From: Gigaspora margarita
Lineage: Eukaryota > Glomeromycota > Glomeromycetes > Diversisporales > Gigasporaceae
Length of the DNA stretch: 64,000 nt
NCBI GenBank assembly: GCA_009809945.1
Contig: WTPW01000496.1
Location: forward strand, 104,743 to 168,742
Direction: 5' to 3'
Each line of letters opens with the position of its first letter. The first letter of the stretch is position 1. The position numbers were made by a program, and so were the translations under genes. The notes beneath the pieces were generated by a model, which had not been told where the DNA came from, did no database searches, and worked only from the letters and a program-made list of their open reading frames with translations. Positions 11,297-23,099 of the stretch are shown here, in pieces.

Positions 11297-12420
11297 ATGT
11301 ATATAAATCTATTCAAAACTCGTTTCTTAAACACCAGATTAAAGGGAATTCAAAGATTTGTAAAACCATTCGTTTCAAAAACTGGTGATTATAAAATGTC
11401 TGAACAACAAAATTTTGAAACTGGTGAATTAATCGAGAAACCTAGTCATCTGGAGAGAACTAGTCATATTGAAAGACAAAAGGTCACATATAGAAATTTA
11501 TTCTTGTTTAACATAAAATTCGGTAGCAACAATATATAATAATACTATTAATAATGTATTTACTATACTTTCCGACTTTTTCTATTCTCATATCATAAAT
11601 TTTTTTTTTGTCAAAAAATTAGTCAAAAGTTCCGGCTGAAATAATTTCAATCATATCTCAAACTCCTACAATAAAATCATTTCTTTTCCGTCCTCCACCT
11701 TCATATATTCCTGAATTCTCATTTCTTCCAGGTCAATGGTTAGACGTATTTATTCCTAATGTTCCAATAGCTGGTGGTTTTTCATTAACTTCTACTCCAC
11801 ATCAGTACACTCTAACAAATACTTTTGAATTATCAATCAAATATTCAACTAATCCACCTGCAAAATGGTTTCATGAAAATGCTAAAATTGGTGATAGTGT
11901 TGAAGTTAGAGTTGGTGGTGATTTCGTTTGGGATGAAAGGAAGGAACAAGAGGATGAGACTGAATGTGTTTTGTTTATTGCTGGAGGTGTAGGTATCAAT
12001 CCTTTAATAAGTATGTTCACTTCTATTTTAGAAGCGAAAAATAATACCAATGTGAATAATATGATGGGTGTAAAGAAAATTCGATTATTATATAGTGCTA
12101 GATCCTTTAGCGAATTATTATTTTATAATCGTATTGAAAAATTACGTAAAGAATGGCCACATATTTTAGAATGTAAATATTTTTTAACAGGTGAAAATGC
12201 ACCACCATCTCAATCGCCTTCCACAAATGATGAAGCCGAATTTTATTACGGACAAAGAATAAGCCAAAAAATTCTTGGTGATATTATTATGAAAGAACGT
12301 GAAAATTTAGAAAAATTGAAATGTTTTATTTGTGGTCCACCAATTATGCGAAACGATTTTATTTGTTGGTTGAAAAGTGCTGGCTTGATTGAAAAGAGGA
12401 TTCTTTTAGAGAAATGGTGA
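11297..12420 (+). CDS. OXNAD1-like FAD/NAD(P) oxidoreductase, mitochondrial
   Basis: Two exons, 11297-11482 and 11623-12420, give 327 residues, close to the roughly 310 of animal OXNAD1. Residues 1-34 are basic and lack acidic residues until GDYK, fitting a mitochondrial presequence. The HLERTSHIER segment before the intron resembles the OXNAD1 N-terminus. The flavin-binding half has GQW (99-101) and GGFSLTS (113-119). The NAD-binding half has GGVGINPL (183-190) and CGPP (299-302), and the protein ends in EKW. These motifs place it in the ferredoxin-reductase fold. Substrate and electron partner are unknown. The donor GTCACA is atypical, but the acceptor AAATTAG and the intact phase support this join. 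An alternative start is MSEQQ at 11396. The stop is 139 bp from that of the convergent gene. Confidence 0.88.
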
Positions 12421-12558
12421 TTAGATAAATAACATTTACATAATATTTTAGGGATGAGTTGTTTATTGACGAATAACAAATATATATATATATATATACT
12501 TTATAAAATTATACTCTGATTAATTTTAATTTAATTTTTATAAATTTTCGTGACATAA

Positions 12559-13125
12559 TCATTGAATTCTCCTATTCCCATAAAAATCCCCATAATATAA
12601 TTTCATGATCCAAAAATAAGAAACATCTACAAAAATACTAATAAGAAACCTACTTAACCTATTTCCTTTCTGTAATCTGGCCCATTCCAATCTCAAATCA
12701 TCTTTTTCTTTACTCCAAAATAAAGCCTCTAACATTCTCCAAACACTATCTGTACAAGTTCCACTTTTATCAATTCCCCAACCCCATTGTTGATTTCCTC
12801 CACATGTTATATAAAAATCATTTAATCTTAAGTCGTTCTTTGGTAAGTAAAAATTTGTGATTCGATATTTTTTGCAAAGAGTTGGAGTGAACAGATCGAT
12901 GATTGTACCATAAGTTGGAGGTACAGGACATGAATGAACTAAGAATGTATGGTTTGAGACGGTTGTTACAAGAAGGCCGACGTGTTCGAGGACCATACCG
13001 GATTTATAATGTGGTTCATGAATTGCCACAGCAGCTGATATTACTTTTTCAGAAAGGTACTGAGATTCAAGATGCGGTGTTATGAAAGGGATATTGTTAA
13101 AGATCAATGATGTGTAAACAGACAT
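12559..13125 (-). CDS. Uncharacterised 188-residue protein, possible papain-like fold
   Basis: A single-exon ORF with non-repetitive composition: Trp-rich in the middle (QQWGWGID), basic near the end, with hydrophobic LISIFVDVSYFWIM (about residues 156-170). I do not recognise the family. The order EHVGLLV (His48), VHSCP and GTCTDSVWRM (Cys124) resembles circularly permuted NlpC/P60 or LRAT-like hydrolases, where a catalytic His precedes a Cys on a helix, but this is a weak motif-level guess. No signal peptide is visible. It lies tail-to-tail with the oxidoreductase gene and starts at ATG 13125 with an AT-rich region upstream. Its length, composition and uninterrupted frame in such AT-rich DNA argue that it is real. 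Confidence 0.68.
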   Translation of the reverse strand: MSVYTSLIFNNIPFITPHLESQYLSEKVISAAVAIHEPHYKSGMVLEHVGLLVTTVSNHTFLVHSCPVPPTYGTIIDLFTPTLCKKYRITNFYLPKNDLRLNDFYITCGGNQQWGWGIDKSGTCTDSVWRMLEALFWSKEKDDLRLEWARLQKGNRLSRFLISIFVDVSYFWIMKLYYGDFYGNRRIQ

Positions 13126-14228
13126 GTTAGGTAATGATATCTTTTATAATATAGAGAGCGCACGTTATTAAAGGAATATATAAATAAATTACATTTGATC
13201 GATTCGAAAAATAATTATAATTTACCTACTTGCTTTTTTTACTGGCAAATTTTACTTTAACTACCAAAGCCCCATATATAAATACATTTATTTGTATAGA
13301 CCAAGACCTTGTACATACGTACAACATTTTGAACGAGACATCTATTAAATTTGCCAATTTAGAAAGTTCTTCAAGGTAAATAGCTAATTCAGTATTTTCA
13401 GCCATGCTTAGTCATTGAAATTCATTGTAAATTTACAAAAATTTACAAAGATGAATTCAAAGATGACATGTGAAAATCTAAATGTCAGATGTGCTGACAC
13501 ATACACGAAATTTTGACAATTGAACACGAGGTCTCTACTTATTATAGTCAATAGATATCTATGTGGATTGTTTTATTCGCGAACTTTCTTTAAATATTTT
13601 GAACATTAACGTTAATGTCGAGTGCGACTAAGCCAGCGACTTGGTGATCGTCGGCTTAGAGATCATCTATTATTTAGTTTGGATATAATGATTTCATCAT
13701 AGTAAAACTTTTATATACCCATCCTTTTTTCGAAATTTAATATAAAGTGTCGATATAAAAAAACTCACTGTATCAACATTTTGAACAAATGTTGATATAA
13801 CGATAACAAGAGTAATGTGTACAATATTTTATCTATTATGAAATTTTTTTTTTTTTATTGTTATTAAGACGAGGGTTTATTTATTTGTATAACTGGATTC
13901 ATTACAAACTTTAGCTCCCCTTTAGGACTAACACTATATTTACAAGAATGAGGCTTAGGCTATTTTATGATGTAAAAACCTATTTGAATTTATATCTCAC
14001 ATGGATTTGTAATACAGTATGTCAATATTTTTTATATATTCGCAACAACTTTTATACAACTATATACTTTATTATATATAGTATTAACATTATTATTATT
14101 TGATCTATCATGAAATAATTTATACATCATGTTGTCGCGCCTGCTGCAGATCATAAAATCATTAGTTAGGGTTAGGGTGGGGTAAAGATTTTGTGTAGGT
14201 GAACATAGTGAAGTTTATTTTGATTGGT
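13126..14228. other. Intergenic region
   Basis: Upstream sequence of the minus-strand gene. A short inverted repeat, CTAAGCC / GGCTTAG, sits at about 13629-13660. A poly(T) run lies near 13845, and two tandem TTAGGG units at about 14163-14178 are too few to suggest a telomere. No gene. Confidence 0.45.
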
Positions 14229-14776
14229 TGTTAAAACACCCGGAAAAAATGTTGATCTGACCAAATTCAATGAAATTTTTTTATTGGATTCTATGGATTC
14301 ATAGAATTCAAATAAAAAATTTTTATCGAATTTTGATCAGGTGGTTGTAGAGATATCTTCGCTCAAATTTTTTAAAAAAATTGGTATAGCTTCTATTTTG
14401 ATAGATGTTTTGACTTTTCTTTAAATTTTAGCAAAGATATCTCCACAACTACCTGACCAAATTCAATAAAAATTTTTATATTTGAACTTTATGGATCTAT
14501 AAAATTCAAATAAAAAATTTTTCATTAAATTTGGTTAGGTGGTTGTGGAAAAATCTGCGCTAAAAGTTAGAAAAAAGTCAAAATGTCTATCAAAATAGAT
14601 GCTATGCCAATTTTTTTAAAAAATTTGAGCAAAGATATCTCCACAACCACCTGATCAAATTCAATGAAAATTTTTTTATTTGAATTTTATGGATCCATAA
14701 AATTCAAATAAAAAAATTTTTATCAAATTTGGTCAGGTGGTTGTGAAGATATCTTTGCTCAAAGGTTTGAAAATTT
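14229..14776. repeat. Degenerate foldback, relative of the 46.3-kb element
   Basis: Several alternating inverted repeats share blocks with the element at 46307-47381: AGATATCTTCGCTCAAA, GGTGGTTGT, and an ATTCTATGGATTCATAGAAT-type palindrome flanked by T/A runs. The arms have diverged substantially and no TSD was found, so this is an older copy. Confidence 0.7.
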
Positions 14777-15123
14777 TTATTTTTCTTTTTGGTAAATCAT
14801 TTGATAGACAGTTCAAGAAATTGTAATTCTGGGTTATACAAATGGAGTAGACCTGTCCGGTGTTATTACACAATTGAGTGATTAACAAAAAAGAAGATCA
14901 CTTGACTTTTTTGAAAAATAAGAATACATGTGATCAACTATAATTAGTTGATTATAGGGTCATCATAGCAATAGATTGCTATAAAATAATGTCTATATTT
15001 TTAATAATCTTATTAATATAATTATATAAAATACTATAATTCTCTAAATTTTATTAATTGAATCTAACTTTATGCTCTAAGTAAACATGTATAGCACCAA
15101 AAATATATATAATATTTAAACTT

Positions 15124-15260
15124 AATTAGATAGTTTGCAGAATTCAGACTCAGATTCAAACCAGATTCAAATTTAAAGTTTGAAATATAAAAGTTTGAAT
15201 CCAGTCTAATGATAAGAACAAACTTAAGTTTAACAAAAGTTTATTCTAGTCTTGGTTTGT
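15124..15260. repeat. Possible hAT subterminal-repeat remnant
   Basis: Repeated AGACTCAGATTCAAACCAGA-like motifs on both strands resemble the subterminal repeats of the element at 33433-37501. No paired termini or TSD were identified. Confidence 0.3.
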
Positions 15261-15305
15261 AGGAGCACTAATAGTTATGCATTAAATTAAATATATATAT
15301 ATATA

Positions 15306-15560
15306 CAGTTGCCTCTCTCTAATCTGGCCCTCTATATACTGAACTCTTTATATATTAAACTAAAACCTTTAGAACAAATAATTTATATTTATTTACTTTG
15401 GATATACCAAATTTATATAATAAATTTTATAATCTGGATTCAAACACAAATTAATCAGTACATATTATTTTATTTAAATAAATTTATTTATGAATTACGA
15501 ATAAAATTTAAAGCACAACAAAGAAGTAGTTTATTTTCAAATTATAACAATAAATAAATA
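15306..15560. mobile_element. Solo end of a pogo/mariner-like element
   Basis: A TA followed by CAGTTGCCTCTCTCTAATCT and repeated CTCTATATACTGAAC-like units resembles pogo-type termini. No opposite end is seen. The 82-codon ORF here is AT-driven and not recognisable as transposase. Confidence 0.35.
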
Positions 15561-15790
15561 AATATATTGTATTACCATATGTTATAAAAATATGCTACTT
15601 TTTTTGGCCAATTTGAATACAAAAAATTAGGAGTAGCTTCATTACGAAATATTTTAAGTAGCTATATATCGATATATAACGCATAATCAGTTTATATCAA
15701 TTAAAATTAAATGTTATATATCAATTAACTTGTTATAAATCGATATATATCTATAATCAATAAATATCATAATTAAATAAATCATTATAT

Positions 15791-16711
15791 TGGGGTGTGG
15801 CGACTTAGAGAAGTTGGTAAGTTGTCACCCCCAAGCAGCAGGTTTAGGGTTCAAATCCCACTGGTAACCTTTTGAAAAATAGACCTGTATTATGGTACTA
15901 TTTCTCCTCGTAGGTCCTTTGGTACACCATCTTGAATGGGAGCCGCCGGGTGCACAAAAATCCAAGGATCAGAAAATGGATACTCGTTTGGAAGTCCTGA
16001 GTGAGAAATTAGCAAAGATCTTCAATAGTGCTACCATAATTGGAATATTGGAAACTGGAGCCAGAGAACTGGACGACAAGATCCTTGAGAAGGGGGTCCA
16101 CCAACCTGGCCGCCAGAGTTGCACCAGAGGAAAAGACATGTGTTTCGGCAACATGTACCAAAGGGAGGGAGTCCATTCGGCACCTAAAGCCAAGCTGACC
16201 AACCCTTCCAGGCTAACTGGTTTGGAAGTTTGGAGATACTAAGGAAGGACCGATAGGAAGGTTGTGGTGGGTATCGGGATTGGAGTAAACCTCACAAGGG
16301 CGAAAATAGGTAGCGTAAGTTACCAAAGCATAGGTAATACCTGTGTGGGACAGGGACTGCTTTACTGAGTATTCTGCGAGAATAAACTAGTCCTAAGGGA
16401 ATTCTGTGATACATCTGAGACTGGCCTTGACTGACTTATGTAATGGAAAACTGTACCAGTGATACAAGGAGGACTTGGCAGAAAAAGCAGGGACCAGAAG
16501 ATTTAAATAGGCAATGCCAGTATGTGGGTTGCAGGTATGGTAGCTAGTATAGGACCTTCAGGTGGCTACTTAAATAGGCAACCAAAAGTTGCACTCTCAT
16601 CAATATAACAAATACAAGGGTGCCTCTGGAGGCGCCCGTGGTCTGATTTACTTGAATAAAAGCCTTTCCCCAGAACGGAAACTTTGACATATAAAAAAAA
16701 AATAATAATAA
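15791..16711 (+). mobile_element. tRNA-headed SINE, type A
   Basis: A 921-bp element with a 16-bp TSD (15 of 16 identical, AAATAAATCATTATAT at 15775-15790 and 16712-16727) and an A-rich tail near 16692-16711. The head has A-box-like TGGCGACTTAG and B-box GGTTCAAATCC (15848-15858). The region near 16500-16590 matches SINE B's central domain. AATAAAAG lies about 35 bp before the tail. The 116-codon ORF at 15892-16242 is on the SINE body and is not conserved as protein in the copy at 123-912. Confidence 0.85.
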
Positions 16712-16969
16712 AAATAAATCGTTATATATTTGCTAATTGATTATTATCATATTCATTAGTAGTTTTAAAATGTTTTGAAATATTTCAAAATATTTTAGAA
16801 CTGAGAAAGCAAGCTGGATTAGTAGATCTGTTACCTAAGTTATACCAACTGCACATTGTACTATATTTTCGAACTATTTTGAAATTTTGTATAAAGTATC
16901 GAAATTAATCTAAAATTTTGTATTACACAATCAGATTAGATTTTTTGTTGATAAATTAGGTCTTCTACA

Positions 16970-18070
16970 TTGTTTTTTTCATTTTATTTTATTTTTTTAT
17001 TTTTGTTTTGTTTTTTTTTGGTTTCAGTTTGTTTTTTTGCTTTTGTTTTTATTTTTTTTTATTTATTTATTTTTTAATTTTTTTCATTTTATTTTGGCAC
17101 TTTACAAGAATTCTAGCCCTTTGCAAGAAAACTAACAACTTTTTAGCACTTTGCAAATACACCAATTTGACTTCACAAGCCAACTCAAACTTCTGACACT
17201 TTGCAAAAACTATTCTAAATCTTCAAGAATGCTTCTTTAGGGAAATGATTTAGTTAGGCAGGACCCAGACATCTCTTATATAGGTCATAACTGAATTTTG
17301 GCCAATATTGATCCAATTTGCTAAAAATAACAAAATGCATTTGTTTAAATAACTTTTGATCTAGTAATCAGAATTGAATGAACTTTTTCTATTAGATGCA
17401 CCTCACTAAGAACTTTATTTTAAAAAAAAAGTTCATTCAAATTGGACCACTGGATGCCAAGATAATTGCCAAAAACTTTTTTGGCTTCTCAAATTTTAGG
17501 GGTTTTTGCTAAAAAAATTAAGTATGACCTCTGTACTAAATGTCCAGGGCCTAGTTAGGCACAAGTTTTCACAAGTTTTCACTTATTTATTTTCTTGTTT
17601 GATACTTTTTGTTTTTGTTTTTTTTGTTTTTTTTTTAAAAAAATTATTTTTATTAATTTATTTTATTTTGGTACTTTGTAAAAACACACTTCTTTAGAAA
17701 ATAATTTAGTTAGGTGCAAGTTTTTACAAGTTTTCACAAGTTAATCTAGCACTTTACAAAACACAACTAGATTTTGACAATTTTTGAATTTGAACTTTTA
17801 TTTCGAGAAATAAAGATTTAGGACTTCATTTATTTTTTTTTATTAAGCTTATATATTTTGTTTTTCAGTTTTTTTTTTTTTTATACTTATTTTTTAATTT
17901 TATTTATTTTTTTTAACTTTCTTCAAACTTTGCAAAAAACAATCTGACTTTTCTGGCACTTTACAAAAACACCAACTCTACTTCTTCACCATTTTGCAAG
18001 AACATACTAGATTCTCTGACATTTTGCAAAAACTCTAACACTTCTGAAAAATAGTTTTTTTTTATTTCTT
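16970..18070. repeat. Degenerate array of GCACTTTGCAAGAA-type units
   Basis: About ten loosely spaced copies of (T)GCACTTTGCAAGAA or CACTTTACAAAAAC alternate with CTAACTTCT-type spacers and long poly(T)/TTTTG runs. The complementary motif TTCTTGCAAAGTGC fills 50260-51300. Poly(T)-driven hydrophobic ORFs here are artefacts of composition. It is interrupted by the MITE at 17261-17551. Confidence 0.65.
17261..17551. mobile_element. MITE, GGACATCT-terminal family, copy 2
   Basis: A 291-bp element flanked by a perfect 10-bp duplication TAGTTAGGCA (17251-17260 and 17552-17561). Imperfect terminal inverted repeats are GGACCCAGACATCT on the left and AAATGTCCAGGGCC on the right. The interior matches 3164-3459. 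A TSD of 9-11 bp suggests a Mutator-like origin. Confidence 0.78.
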
Positions 18071-18771
18071 TACTATTTTTAGGAAGTAGCGAATATGAGC
18101 AAAGAGAAAGAATAACTAACTGCAAGATGAGAAAAATAAGTGTATAGAGCTAGTATTATACAATAAAGTGTGAAAGTAGTTTAAAATATTACTATTTTTT
18201 TCATTTTCATTTTTTTTATTATTTTTTTACTTCTCTACTATTTTTAAAAAATAGTGAATATAAGCAAATATAATAGTTAAAACAAAGAAGAAAAATAATA
18301 GCTAACTGCAAAATAAGAAAAATAAGTATATAGAGCTAGCATTATATGTCAAAGTACAAAAGTAGTTTAATTGTTTTGTTTTCATTTTTTTTTCAGGATC
18401 AGTTTTTTTGGTTTTATTTTTTTTTTTTTTGTCATAAAAAATATATAATAATATATAATAAAATATATTTAATTTAAAATATAATATATAATAATAATAA
18501 ATAAAGAAATATAAAATTTTATATTAAATTGTAAAACCTTGTGAAACTTGCAAAAATCTGTAAAATATTTAAAAATAAGTATACAGTATAATAGTATTGA
18601 TTAAAATTATTATTTGTAATTTTTAATCTGATATCTATCATTTATTACTGATTATTACTAATTACTATCTTAATTGATAGTCCTTATCAAGGGGATTTAA
18701 ATCAATTACTATCCAATAACCAATAAAAATCAATAGTAATTCTAAAGTGATTTTTGGTTAATCAATTATAA

Positions 18772-20196
18772 TTGCTACATAGTAAAGTTATAATTTTACT
18801 ATATAAATTAATTATAAACACTTAAGTAAACTTATTCTAGAGATCGAAATATATATATTCTGAAATTTTTATATAAATTGAATAATTTTTTATTAAGTTT
18901 GAACAAAACGAAATCTTTTCTAATGATCATCTGGACCATACTTTCTGATGGAAGAAAAACAAAAAGTTTTTTGTTGGAGCATTGCCTGTACATTAAGTAT
19001 AGTAGGATAACACAGTAGATAGTTTTTATAAAGGTCAACAAACTGCTATCTGGGACTCCTTTATATATTTGGCATGCAAGCCAAAAGCATCCGTTGTGTG
19101 AGATAACTAGCAGGGTGTCCTTGGTACAAGAAATTCTGGTAAAGAACAAAGAGCTACTCTGTCGACAAAAGCTGCTGTGGTAAAACAGTGAGAAACCACA
19201 AAAAAATGAGTTTTTCTGACTACACACTCCCTCAAGTTTGGTTGCAAGTGACGTCTCTCGCTTCTTGGATTTTTCAAAATTTTTTCCAAAAAGTAGACAT
19301 CCTAGCTTACCCCTTCAAAAGATCAGTAGTGTTTATTCTTTTCATATTGGGAATACATCCCTGAGTAGAAACTAGCACAATCACAAGTACCTTCAGGTTT
19401 GTTTAGACAAACTAGAAATGATGTGTTTGAAATTTGAAGGACACGTGAAAATTTTCTCACATGGATGTTTAGTTATAGATATATTTGTTTTTTTTTGCAT
19501 ATAGCATTTAGATAGATGTTCTATGCAAAGTTATATATTTTTACCATCTTGTGCAGACTTTATAGCATCTTTATTTCTTTTTCTTTTTTTACTTTTTCTT
19601 TGGTTTCATTTAAATTTATTTTTTCATTTGGTTGTAATTTTGGTTTTAACTTGGTTTTATTGTTTAGGTAGTGTAGTTTTGCCCTATTTAATCTTTATTC
19701 TTCTATATGAGAAGCTCAAGGAGGAAGTTTTTAGGAGAAATTGATTTTGAAGTAAGGTAGCTGAGGCCTGGAGTTGTTCTCTAAAAAATATATGGTTGAG
19801 TCAGTATGGCTTAGGGACTAACAAACATCAGTGCAACAACCATATCTGGATACTAGTGTAGTTATCGGGTATTAGTCTACATAAATATTAGTACTTAAAT
19901 TTGTATGTACTTGTATAAAAATTGTCTAAATAAAATAGCACAAGATTGTAAAGTGAAAAAAAAATAATAATAATTTTTTATTATTTGACTTTTAATTTTT
20001 ATATTCAACAAATATGTTTTTAAAAAAAATTAATTTTTTCTATTAAAAGTAAAAATTAAAAGTCAAATAATAAAAATTTATTCAATTTATATAAAAATTT
20101 TAGAATATGTATTTTGATCTTTAGAATAAGTTTACTTAAGCACTTATGATCAAGTTATATATTAAAATTATAACTTTATTGTCCAAAGTATAGCAA
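18772..20196. mobile_element. Long-terminal-inverted-repeat element, 1.4 kb
   Basis: Terminal regions of about 100 bp are mutual inverted repeats, with ACTTAAGTAAACTTATTCTA on the left matched by its complement near 20120-20140. Both termini begin TTGCTA. The interior holds a 131-codon minus ORF (18832-19227) and a 73-codon hydrophobic plus ORF, neither recognised. A 320-bp version without that interior occurs at 30671-30989. No convincing TSD was found. Confidence 0.5.
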
Positions 20197-20767
20197 GAAC
20201 ATTTTATTTCTAAACAACTGGGATCTTTTTTAGTCATATGATACTGTCTGTCACACCATGTAACTACCCAATAAAAATTTGTATACTATAAAATGATGCA
20301 TCTGGGATTTCTGAATTTACTAATTTTTTCCTCAAGTTACCTTTGGTTGAATGCAAATTTTATTTTTCATTGGTAATTTACTGATCAGTTAAAAAATTTT
20401 TTAAAATATTACTTTTCAAAGGACTTCAACCAAAATTTGCATTTTGAACTCCTGATTACTATATTGAATTAGCTAATTTAAAAAATGACTTGCAGCTTCT
20501 CATACTTTTAATAAATTTGGTAAATAGATTAAATATATTAGCGATCCTTTGATTTCACTTTTTAATACTAACATTTTACATATTTGAATAGCCAACGCTT
20601 TATCATACTCAATGTCATAATAAAACAGCCTCCCTGTAATATTTTAGTCATAACAATACCAAGATTATAGATATTTGCTTTAATACTTCTGGTACAATAT
20701 AAAGTAAAATACTGTAAATACTTTTTATTCCATAGATACTATGTAACAACTTGTACAACACGTACTG

Positions 20768-21075
20768 TATATTCCAAAAATAAGCTACTCCAAAAATAAG
20801 CTACCCTCTAATTTTTTTTAAAAATCTCAAAAAATGCGTTAGTAGTTGCTATATATAAAAGTCCAAAAATTACTAAGTAAACCTCAAAAGTGCCATTAAG
20901 TAAACTTGTTCAGAGCATCAAAATATATTTATAACAATAATTTTACATTATTTGGACAACTTTTTATTAGTACGTTTTTAATTTTTCAAAAAATTAACAT
21001 TCAAAAATAAACTATCTCACATTTTTTTGTGTAATTTTTGGCCCAAAAAAGGTAGCTTATTTTTGGGAATATATG
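20768..21075. mobile_element. MITE with CCAAAAATAAGCTAC termini
   Basis: Inverted repeats TATATTCCAAAAATAAGCTA on the left and GTAGCTTATTTTTGGGAATA on the right enclose about 300 bp. The segment 20880-21000 resembles the arm of the 18772 element. No coding potential. Confidence 0.6.
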
Positions 21076-21409
21076 GTATTTATTATTTTAATAATTATAT
21101 CGATTTACTTTTAATAGTATTGATCTTTTTTTTTTAAGTAAAAGAATAAACCTACCACTATTTCTACTAAAGAATAAGCTTTTGAATTATGACAAATTTT
21201 ATATTTATAGACACTAATAAGTATACCTCAAAGTGGTTATATTTAGTTAACAGATTTAGTAAAAATATAAATTAACTAAATATAATAATGTTTACATAAA
21301 AATTACTATTCTTCTAAATCATACTAATTGTTTTAATTCTATTTAAGATATTCTGTAACCATTTATATATTGACTCAATGATTAAAAAATTTGGAAGTTC
21401 TAGAAAATG

Positions 21410-21635
21410 AATATATGAAAATTGTACAAATTGCATTAATATAACACATCTCTAGCTTGATGTCGAATATATGATCTTTAAAAAAAAACACAAAGATAGA
21501 TAAGTAAAAATAAGTAAGTCGATAATTGTATCAATGAATTTTAACTTAAAGCTACAAAATACGAAGATATTATTGAATGAATGGATTCTTTTCAATAAAT
21601 TAGATAATATTCAAAAGATTAGTATTAGATTTTTA
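21410..21635 (+). pseudogene. Kinase gene 5' relic
   Basis: The readable piece NEWILFNKLDNIQKI (about 21575-21620) corresponds to MKWILLNKLNNIKKI of the pseudogene at 8912. The upstream 150 bp is also similar (AATATAACACAT..., TTCAACTTA.AGCTA). The glycine loop is lost. This is a degraded 5' fragment of the same kinase family, including its former upstream region. Confidence 0.55.
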
Positions 21636-21876
21636 GACCTCATTAGATAACTATAAAAATAATATATACATACAAGAAGAAAAAACATATATAGTTACAC
21701 ATATCGATATAATTATAAATATTTTAAAAGAAGTAAATTTATATTATTTTATTATGTATAGCTTCTTTAATAAAGACTAGATAGAACAGATATCCTACTA
21801 TAGCCAACTCTAGGCCACAGATAAAGTAGTCTAAGTCTTGCTTCATAATAACTTAGTAATTTTCTGTACATATATA

Positions 21877-22156
21877 TAGTGTTGTCACGGGACAGCTTTG
21901 GACATTGATTTGGACAATTTTGGACAATTTTGGACAATTAAATAAAGTAAAATTACTTAAAATTTTATTAAGATAACCTATTTTAATTTTAACTGAAATG
22001 TGTTCAGCACCTAAAAAAATATATAGTTATATATTTTTTAAATAGATTTATTAATTATTAAAGCCTGGACAAGCTTTGGACAATCTTGGACGTTTGGACA
22101 ATTTTGGATGTGGACAAGCCAAAAAAGGCTGTGGACAGCCAAAATGTACAACACTG
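21877..22156. mobile_element. hAT-type MITE, 280 bp
   Basis: Termini TAGTGTTGT and ACAACACTG are flanked by a perfect 8-bp TSD CATATATA (21869-21876 and 22157-22164). The interior has repeated TTTGGACAATT near both ends and GTGGACAAGCCAAAAAAGGC near the right. The same layout and exact length as the copy at 31425. Confidence 0.9.
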
Positions 22157-22164
22157 CATATATA

Positions 22165-22650
22165 TATACATGTATTATAAATTTCATTAGAACTTAAATA
22201 AAAAACCAAGACGTGGTCTTAGTTGTAAAACATTAAAAAAAAAAATTAATATATAAATTCTACTAATAAAATTTTTGAGCACCATAGTTATAAAGAAATT
22301 CAAGCCTACAATAATTCAAGTAATAATTAATAAATTGAAAATTGGTCTCATTTTTTAATGATGTAAAAAGATAACAAAGTTTATTACTATTTGTAAAAAA
22401 TGTACAAAAATATACATATAAATTTATTATTTTTTCTAAATAGACTTAGATCGATATTAGTTCTCTATTAATAAATTAATATAATAAATTACTGCTATGC
22501 AAATCTCTATAAATATAATCTAATTCGTGTACTATTAAATTTCTTAATATATCTTTAATTTTTAGCAATCTGATTAAATAGATATGAATAAATTTTGTAT
22601 AATTTTTAAACTTGTCAAATAAATAAAATTTATAATATTAATAATTTATA
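22165..22650. other. AT-rich intergenic sequence
   Basis: No gene or clear element is visible. Confidence 0.4.
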
Positions 22651-22659
22651 TTCGAATAA

Positions 22660-23025
22660 ATATATGCAACATACTCTGTGATATGCTAATTCATCGCACA
22701 CATATAGTTTGTAGATTTGTATAACAAAATGTTCTATATAACAAAATTTAAATTAATATAAGATTAGGATAAGGGTTAGTTAGAAGTTAAAATAAATAAT
22801 AGTATATACCAAAATTTTGCAAAGAATTTTTTTTGTTAGAGTGTGAAAGGTGGTTAAGTAGATGAAATATTTTGATATTACAAATTTTAGAAAAATTTCT
22901 TTATTTTGTTATACAAAGAAAATTTGCACATTACACCTGATCTTCAAATTTAATTAGTAGATTGTTGGTACGATATACAAGCACATCGCAGTGTGCGATG
23001 TCTAATTAAGTCCTTTATGTTCTAA
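22660..23025. mobile_element. MITE with CATCGCACAC termini
   Basis: The inverted repeat TAATTCATCGCACAC (about 22690) pairs with GTGTGCGATGTCTAATTA (about 22993). The interior at about 22803-22880 carries a module also found in the elements at 24300, 27739 and 28252 (AAATTTTTTTTGTTAGA-type core). Confidence 0.55.
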
Positions 23026-23039
23026 ATAAATTATTTAAA

Positions 23040-23099
23040 CTTACATTACTAATAAAAATAAGAGCAAGACCTTGCCTTAAAAAAAAAAAAAAAAAAAAA
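23040..23099 (+). mobile_element. Orphan poly(A)-tailed retroposon 3' end
   Basis: AATAAAAATAAGAGCAAGAC then CTTGCCTT and about 20 A's, flanked by imperfect AAACTTAC repeats. It resembles the LINE 3' terminus near 40899-40930 (AATAAAAG..GGCGAGACTGCC). Probably a severely 5'-truncated LINE. Confidence 0.5.

Noticed and set aside
14163-14178. TTAGGG repeats suggesting a telomere
   Set aside because: Only two units in the middle of ordinary sequence.
15892-16242. 116-codon ORF and its antisense 77-codon ORF
   Set aside because: Both lie in the body of a SINE and are not maintained in the other copy at 123-912.
17008-17697. Phe-rich ORFs in the TTTTG tracts
   Set aside because: Poly(T) composition alone yields Phe/Leu codons. 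The sequence is a repeat array.
16970-18070. Regularly spaced repeats that might suggest a CRISPR-like array
   Set aside because: Repeats are degenerate, spacing is irregular, the context is eukaryotic, and no cas-like genes are present.
19523-19744. 73-codon strongly hydrophobic ORF resembling a membrane protein
   Set aside because: Driven by T-rich composition inside a transposon-like element. No homologous frame in the related short element, no other support.
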